Source: Darksidea phi (lineage: Eukaryota; Ascomycota; Dothideomycetes; Pleosporales; Lentitheciaceae). From it: a DNA stretch of 64,000 nt. The stretch lies in NCBI GenBank assembly GCA_030770425.1, contig JASJFT010000072.1:1-64000 (forward strand), given 5' to 3'. Below, piece after piece: positions 59,061-64,000 of the stretch (positions are counted from its first letter, which is position 1; every line of letters begins with the position of its first letter). The notes beneath the pieces are model-generated. The model saw only the letters and a program-made list of their open reading frames with translations. It was not told where the DNA came from and made no database searches. Both the position numbers and the translations under genes were made by a program.

Positions 59061-59665
59061 ATGGAATAGTTAACGTTAAAAAGTACTACTGAATCAACCG
59101 TCTGTCACGTGCAGGTGGGTGGAGCAGCGGGGCCAGTCGACACGGGCTTCATCGAACAACAGAGTCCCGTAGTGGAGAGAGGTAAGTAGTAGATTAATAG
59201 GGTAAGGAGTGATACTAAACCCCAAGGGGGAGTCCCGGACAGGGATTATGATAATCGTCCATATTCGGAGCTATTGGAGACTCTAATTGCCGAGATCATT
59301 AGCCGTGAAACATTTCATATTGCACTAACCGGCACTGCCGGCGTCTACCATGGGTAAACTGCCATTCGCCGAGCCTGTAGTCTTGGCGTTACTAACTACT
59401 ACTACACGCGGACTTTTTGGAATATGCTCGCTACAATGGCAGGGACCAAGGAAAAAAAAGTTCCGTCGCTTACGGGGAAGAGCGACATCAGCCTGTCAAA
59501 AGAGAAGCAATATAGAGAAGAACACGTAATCGGTTAATGAGGAAGCCATTTGCATCAAGCATAATCTAGTGTCTGAAATAGTCGAATATTTAAGCATCCT
59601 CCCTTTGCAATATCATCAGCTTCGACTTCGATCGTGGGCGTTGCAAGACCATCCTCCTCTCCAAC

Positions 59666-60508
59666 ATGTTTCGTTCAACCTCCCTTTTCGCGCTCGGTGT
59701 GCTTTGTCTATTCGCACTGTTCAATAATGTCCACGCTGCGACGGCCGGTTGTGGAAAGACGCCTACTCTAAAAAGCGGCACCCAGACTGTCACTATAAAC
59801 GGCAAACAGCGCAGATGGATCCTGCGTATCCCGGACAACTACAATAACACGCAACCCTACCGATTCATCTTCGGCCTCCACTGGTTGAATGCCGACATGA
59901 ACGGAGTCGACGGCGGAAGCGCTCCATACTATGGACTCAAGAACCTCGCTAAGAACACTGCTATCTTCGCTGCGCCTGACGGGTTGAACAAGGGCTGGGG
60001 CAACTCGAATGGCGAAGATATCACTTTCCTAGACACAGTCCGCAAGACCATCGACGAGGGGCTCTGTGTCAACGAGAACTTGCGTTTCTCGCTTGGCTTC
60101 TCCTACGGAGGAGCCATGAGCTTCAGCCTAGCCTGCAGCAAGGCGAAGGACTTCCGAGCCGTGGCCGTCCTCTCCGGTGCCACGCTGTCTGGTTGTGCGG
60201 GCGGCAACGACCCGATCGCGTATTACGGCCAGCATGGCGTCAGGGATAGCGTACTGCCGATCGACTCAGGCAGGCAGATCAGAGACCGTTTCGTCAAGAA
60301 CAATGGGTGCCAGGCTAAGAATGCAGCCGAACCGGCGAGGAACAGCAGGCAACGTATTACGACCGTGTACGACGGTTGCAAGTATCCAACGCAGTACACT
60401 GCGTTTGATGGTGATCATGTTGCGCTTCCTGATAACTCAGGGAATGATGCAGGGCCGAATAGCTTTACGCCTGCCGAGGTTTGGAAGTTCTTTTCGCAGT
60501 TTACATGA
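59666..60508 (+). CDS. Secreted feruloyl-esterase-like enzyme (CE1/PHB-depolymerase fold)
   Basis: A single-exon 280-residue protein. A clear signal peptide (FALGVLCLFALFNNVHA) is followed by AGCGKTPTLKSG, the usual mature start of fungal feruloyl esterases of the FaeC/FaeD type. The alpha/beta-hydrolase features are FIFGLHWLNADM (oxyanion region with H-W), FAAPDGLNKGWG and the nucleophile elbow GFSYGG with the catalytic Ser. A late Asp (around LPIDSG) and the C-terminal His in FDGDHVALPD are the likely remaining triad members. Four or more Cys suggest disulfides. Family members release ferulate from plant cell-wall xylan outside the cell, consistent with a plant-associated or saprobic fungus. 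Length is typical. Confidence 0.9.
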   Translation: MFRSTSLFALGVLCLFALFNNVHAATAGCGKTPTLKSGTQTVTINGKQRRWILRIPDNYNNTQPYRFIFGLHWLNADMNGVDGGSAPYYGLKNLAKNTAIFAAPDGLNKGWGNSNGEDITFLDTVRKTIDEGLCVNENLRFSLGFSYGGAMSFSLACSKAKDFRAVAVLSGATLSGCAGGNDPIAYYGQHGVRDSVLPIDSGRQIRDRFVKNNGCQAKNAAEPARNSRQRITTVYDGCKYPTQYTAFDGDHVALPDNSGNDAGPNSFTPAEVWKFFSQFT

Positions 60509-60937
60509 GTTAGTATCTCCACATACGTGCAGGTATTTCTCAAGAAGGCTTTAGGGGGCCCAACGCAGCAGTTTATTTGGTCGCGTAGTGCAGCTCAAAA
60601 GAAAAATGAAGATATCGTCCATCCGTCGGCAAAACGGACACTTTTCCTATATCGTACTATTTGTGCGAAGAATTGTTGTTGAACGTTTTCCACTCAACGT
60701 GTACATGTGTTGGTCAGCTAGCTTATTAATCGTGGCGCACCTGTAAATGTTTCGTGTTCCTCTATCTTTACGCAGTGCATACGAGCCGTCCAACGACATG
60801 TCTTTATCCGAATGTCACGAACTCTTATCTGCAGCTGCACCTCGTTTATCTAGTCAGCATGCGGGGAACTATACGGGATGGCGTCAGCATGCAACAGTTC
60901 TTATGAGTGATCATAGCTCTATGTCGCATCGTCAGCC

Positions 60938-62432
60938 ATGTTTTCCTCTTTCAAATTGAACAGCTCAGTTACTCACGAGCAAGCTGAACTACCCATCGCC
61001 ATCGTAGGGGGCGGCCTGGGTGGACTTGCTCTAGCCGTCGGTCTCCTCAAGCAGGGAATTAAGGTCCATATATACGAGGCTACCGCGGTATTCTCAGAAA
61101 TAGGCGCTGGCGTAGCTTTCGGAGCCAATGCAACGCGAGCACTTGGCTTAATTGACGAGGGACTGCTTGAGGGCTACAAGAAACATGCAACATTCAATGA
61201 GAATCGCGACCACGATGATACCTTTTTTAGTATAAGATGGGGCATGAACGAGAAGAAAGAAGGCGGGAAGAAGGCGGGCGATTTTATCGCGGATTTCAAG
61301 GACAAGTGGAACCCTGAGAGGGCGCGAAAAATTGGGATGAGGACGAGAAGCTGTATCCATCGCGCACGACTTTTGGATGTGTTGGTCTCACTGATACCCG
61401 AAGGCATTACGAGCTTCGGTAAGAGCTTTGAAAGGGTGGAGGAGCAACCTGATGGTACACTCAAGCTGCGCTTTACGGATGGCAGCACTGCACTTACGAG
61501 TGCGATGATTGGGTGTGACGGTATCAAGAGCAAGGCGCGAGAAATTGTTTGCGGGTCTATTGTCAAAGCAAACTATGCTGGCGAATACGCCTACCGTGCG
61601 ATGGTACCGAAAGCCGGGTAAGTCTGGGTGATACGGGTAGTCATAGTCTTTAGCTGATATACACGCAGTAAGCTACATCCCCGTTACTAGCATCACCCAA
61701 TCATCGCCCTTTTATGCCACTTAATATGGCTTAATCCGTCGCACAAGTTTGAAAACAACTGCTAATCGTCCTCTCAACATACTAGAAGCCGAAAAGGCCT
61801 TGGGAGCAGAGCTTGCGCGCAACGGACAACTCTATATTGGCTATGGCGCCTACATCATTACATACCCCGTTGAGCGTGGCGAATTCACTAATATGGTTGC
61901 AATACCGCATGAACCGGGCGAGTCGTGGGCTTGGAAACAAGCCGACTGGACCGTACCCGCAGCCGGAGACGATGTCCGCCGCTACTTCGAAGGATGGTAT
62001 CCTCCACTTCTAAACATCTTTCAGAAGTACTGCCAACCTTTTCGATGGGCTTTGTTCGATCTCCAGCATTCCGCGCCTTACTATCGTGGCCGGATGTGCT
62101 TGCTCGGCGATAGCGCTCACGCAACCACGCCGCATTTGGGCGCTGGTGCTGGGATGGCCATGGAAGATGCGTATGTACTGAGCCATCTCATCGCTTCCGC
62201 AAAAGGAACCGCAGGCATCGAGGATGCTTTTCGGGCGTACGATGCTGTTCGACGACCTCGCACCCAGAAGTTGGTTGAGAACAGCAGAAATGCGGGCCTT
62301 GTGGTCCACGGCATGATGCCTGGGATAGGAGATGATACCGATGCGATGCTAGTGCAACTTGAATCATGGTACAATTGGCTCTGGCACGAAGATTTGGAGG
62401 CGCACTTAGAACATGCGAAAAGCTTACTGTAG
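60938..62432 (+). CDS. FAD-dependent monooxygenase (salicylate hydroxylase-like)
   Basis: Two exons (60938-61617, 61748-62432) give 454 residues. The second exon start (ACAAG|T) was chosen because it is the acceptor that restores frame; the 130-nt intron is longer than its neighbours. The N-terminal Rossmann motif is IAIVGGGLGGLALAVGL, with acidic YEA at the ribose-binding end and a downstream MIGCDGIKSKARE (the second FAD/NADPH 'DG' motif). In exon 2 the third motif reads CLLGDSAHATTPHLGAGAGM then AMEDA. This is the class A flavoprotein hydroxylase layout of salicylate/3-hydroxybenzoate hydroxylases and of many fungal tailoring monooxygenases. Cytosolic, NAD(P)H-dependent. It may catabolise aromatics, fitting the adjacent feruloyl esterase; that link is inference. 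Confidence 0.88.
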
Positions 62433-62697
62433 GCGAGACGTGAAGTAGCAGATTGCATGTATTGTCATCTTAGTTTACAGGATTATAGTTTTTCTGATCG
62501 TATTTCGTCTTCTTGTTTAGTATTCAACTTTCTTTCGCAATTTACTAGGATGACAAATGTTATGCTGATGGTCGTTTCCTAAGTGGGCACTAGTGAGATT
62601 CCGAGATACTACCGATGGATATGCTTCGAAAGCTAACGAAGTCTTTCGCTTTGAAATACCGCCGGATCCGCCCGTGCCGTCCACAATCATAATCGCG

Positions 62698-62704
62698 TAT
62701 AAAT
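62698..62704 (+). promoter_or_regulatory. TATA box of the Old Yellow Enzyme gene
   Basis: GCGTATAAATATGG lies 100 bases before ATG 62804 and overlaps the upstream in-frame ATG at 62705. This argues that translation starts at 62804, where the protein begins as in other family members. Confidence 0.55.
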
Positions 62705-62803
62705 ATGGTACGTCAAGCACTCCTCTTGTCTCCAATATCGTCAATTCAGCCCCCAGATTGTTCAATTCAACTCTCCAAACTTCAAAACACTAAAACCTCT
62801 ACG

Positions 62804-63904
62804 ATGTCGGACTCAAGGCTTTTCCAACCCCTCAAAGTGGGCAATATCCAGCTCAAAAACCGCGTTGCTATGGCCCCACTCACGCGCTTCCGCGCCAATG
62901 ACGACCATGTCCCTCTTCCGATGGTCGCAGAATACTACGCCCAGCGCGCCTCAGTACCTGGTACGCTCCTCATCACCGAGGCAACTTTCATCGCCCCAGA
63001 TGCTGCTGGCTACGCAAATGTGCCTGGCATCTGGAGTCAAGACCAAATTGACGCTTGGAAAAAAGTCACCGATGCGGTGCACGAGAAGGGCAGCTTCATT
63101 TACCTGCAACTATGGGCGCTGGGCCGTGTTGCGGATGTGAAGCAAGCTAAGAAGGAGAACATCACGATCATGGGTGCAAGCCCGATTTCGGCAGGCGAGG
63201 GCTACGCAACGCCGAAAGAGATGACCGTCGATGATATCAAGAAAGCTGTTGCATCATATGCGCAAGGAGCTAGAAATGCTATTACAGCCGGATTCGACGG
63301 TGTAGAGATTCACGGCGCAAACGGCTACCTCGTCGACCAATTCCTCCAAGACAACACCAACCAGCGGACAGACGATTACGGCGGGTCTGTTGAGAACCGC
63401 TCGCGCTTTGCGGCTGAAGTCACGAAAGCTGTCGTTGATGCTGTGGGAGCGGAGAGGACGGGCATTAGGCTGTCACCATTCAGCACCTTCCAGGGCATGA
63501 AGATGCAAGACCCCTACCCGCAATTCGCCGACATCATCAAGAAACTCGCCACTTTCAATCTCTCTTACATTCACCTCATTGAGTCTCGTGTCTCAGGAAA
63601 CGTCGACGTTGAAAGTTCCGAGCGCCTTGATCCGCTCATCGACCTCTTTCCCGGACCTATACTCATCGCAGGAGGCTTCAAGCCCGATTCAGCGAAGCGG
63701 TTAGTGGACGAACAACACAAGGAGAGGGACATTGTTGTAGTTTTTGGAAGGTACTTTATCAGCACACCTGATCTCGTGTACCGTCTCCAAAAGGGCATTG
63801 AGTTGACGCCGTATAACCGCGACACCTTCTATCTACCTCAGCAGTCGGAGGGCTACACGGACTATGCCTTTAGTGAAGAGTTTAAGGCTACTGCAAATCT
63901 ATGA
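62804..63904 (+). CDS. Old Yellow Enzyme-type NADPH dehydrogenase
   Basis: A single-exon 366-residue flavoprotein starting MSDSRLFQPLKVGNIQLKNR. FMN-binding features include RVAMAPLTRFRAN and GTLLITEAT. The substrate-pocket pair is in VEIHGANGYLVDQFLQD (His-Asn), and NQRTDDYGGSVENRSRF is the near-universal OYE signature. A C-terminal phosphate-binding part (ILIAGGF, VVVFGRYFISTPDL) follows. The lid region reads YLQLWALGRVADVKQAKKEN. Family members reduce activated C=C bonds of enones using NADPH. In fungi they are stress-response enzymes or tailoring reductases (for example ergot pathway EasA). The catalytic Tyr of the classic lid (Y after HxxN) is not obvious by eye. The gene is complete within the window. 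Confidence 0.9.
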   Translation: MSDSRLFQPLKVGNIQLKNRVAMAPLTRFRANDDHVPLPMVAEYYAQRASVPGTLLITEATFIAPDAAGYANVPGIWSQDQIDAWKKVTDAVHEKGSFIYLQLWALGRVADVKQAKKENITIMGASPISAGEGYATPKEMTVDDIKKAVASYAQGARNAITAGFDGVEIHGANGYLVDQFLQDNTNQRTDDYGGSVENRSRFAAEVTKAVVDAVGAERTGIRLSPFSTFQGMKMQDPYPQFADIIKKLATFNLSYIHLIESRVSGNVDVESSERLDPLIDLFPGPILIAGGFKPDSAKRLVDEQHKERDIVVVFGRYFISTPDLVYRLQKGIELTPYNRDTFYLPQQSEGYTDYAFSEEFKATANL

Positions 63905-64000
63905 GGGAGCGATTTGCAATGGACGCATGGGTAATGTGGTAGCGTTACTGCTAGCATTTTATCTGGCTGGTTACTGTGGATGGTACATTGTGCTTAGACT

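Larger units (their letters stand above)
57209..59665. other. Repeat-rich intergenic region, no supported gene
   Basis: This 2.5-kb stretch holds two copies of the 48-bp dispersed repeat, a tandem duplication (58274-58522), the inverted partner of 53107-53169, and RIP-like AT-rich patches at about 57.75-58.16 and 58.62-58.82 kb. Frames at 57.45-57.80 kb (one encoding a Pro-rich polypeptide from 57563) run into the RIP patch and show no domain. The motif GAATAGTTAACG occurs at about 58886 and 59066, flanking roughly 170 bases that might be an insertion. Confidence 0.55.

Noticed and set aside
62705..62803. N-terminal extension of the Old Yellow Enzyme from the upstream ATG
   Set aside because: The TATA box overlaps that ATG, and the family's conserved start aligns with the ATG at 62804.

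Overview
The window looks like a chromosome segment of a filamentous ascomycete (Pezizomycotina, Dothideomycete-like by gene content; species not identifiable from this sequence alone). The evidence is short GT-AG introns of about 50 nt, fungal-only families (UstYa/DUF3328, Pth11-like rhodopsin-fold proteins, DUF6590, NACHT-ankyrin), and a 15.8-kb AT-rich block in which CpA and TpG are almost absent. That last feature is the signature of repeat-induced point mutation (RIP).

Layout. Positions 1-15.8 kb are RIP-destroyed retrotransposons with no intact gene. A remnant of one Ty3/gypsy element (minus strand) runs off the left edge. A complete 8.6-kb Ty3/gypsy chromovirus (minus strand) lies at 6528-15104 with 186-bp LTRs, a purine tract, and recognisable RT, integrase and chromodomain ghosts. 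GC-normal sequence starts abruptly at about 15.82 kb with a truncated Pth11-like gene. Positions 17-36 kb carry an accessory set: cytochrome P450 A (minus), a Pth11-like seven-helix protein (minus), a short-chain dehydrogenase (plus), cytochrome P450 B (plus), a secreted FAD-linked oxidase (plus), a small unknown protein, and a patch of decayed fragments.

The most interesting locus is at 35.8-40.4 kb. A secreted, Kex2-site-containing repeat peptide gene lies on the minus strand. It has ten tiny in-phase exons alternating 16-residue 'core' and 18-residue 'linker' units. About 2.2 kb away and divergently oriented is a six-exon UstYa/DUF3328 oxidase with two HXXHC motifs. These are the two hallmark components of a fungal ribosomally synthesised peptide (dikaritin/ustiloxin-type RiPP) pathway. 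The P450s, the FAD oxidase and a bZIP regulator nearby are candidate further members, by proximity only. The third linker carries an in-frame TAG that cuts off the fourth core.

To the right are a decayed pogo-like transposase (40.4-41.4 kb), a DUF6590-protein kinase fusion (41.4-43.8 kb), a bZIP protein (44.5-45.1 kb), a second kinase with a Gly/Asp-rich tail (45.2-46.7 kb), a pseudogenised NACHT-ankyrin NLR (48.3-52.9 kb), dispersed repeats, a TPR fragment, and an unusual protein joining EF-hand, ZZ finger and Vps4-type AAA ATPase (54.4-57.2 kb). A repeat-rich stretch follows (57.3-59.6 kb). The right end holds three metabolic genes: a secreted feruloyl-esterase-like protein, a salicylate-hydroxylase-like FAD monooxygenase and an Old Yellow Enzyme.

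Exon junctions were deduced by eye from GT-AG (once GC-AG) sites and reading-frame continuity. Family calls come from motifs recognised by eye, not database searches.
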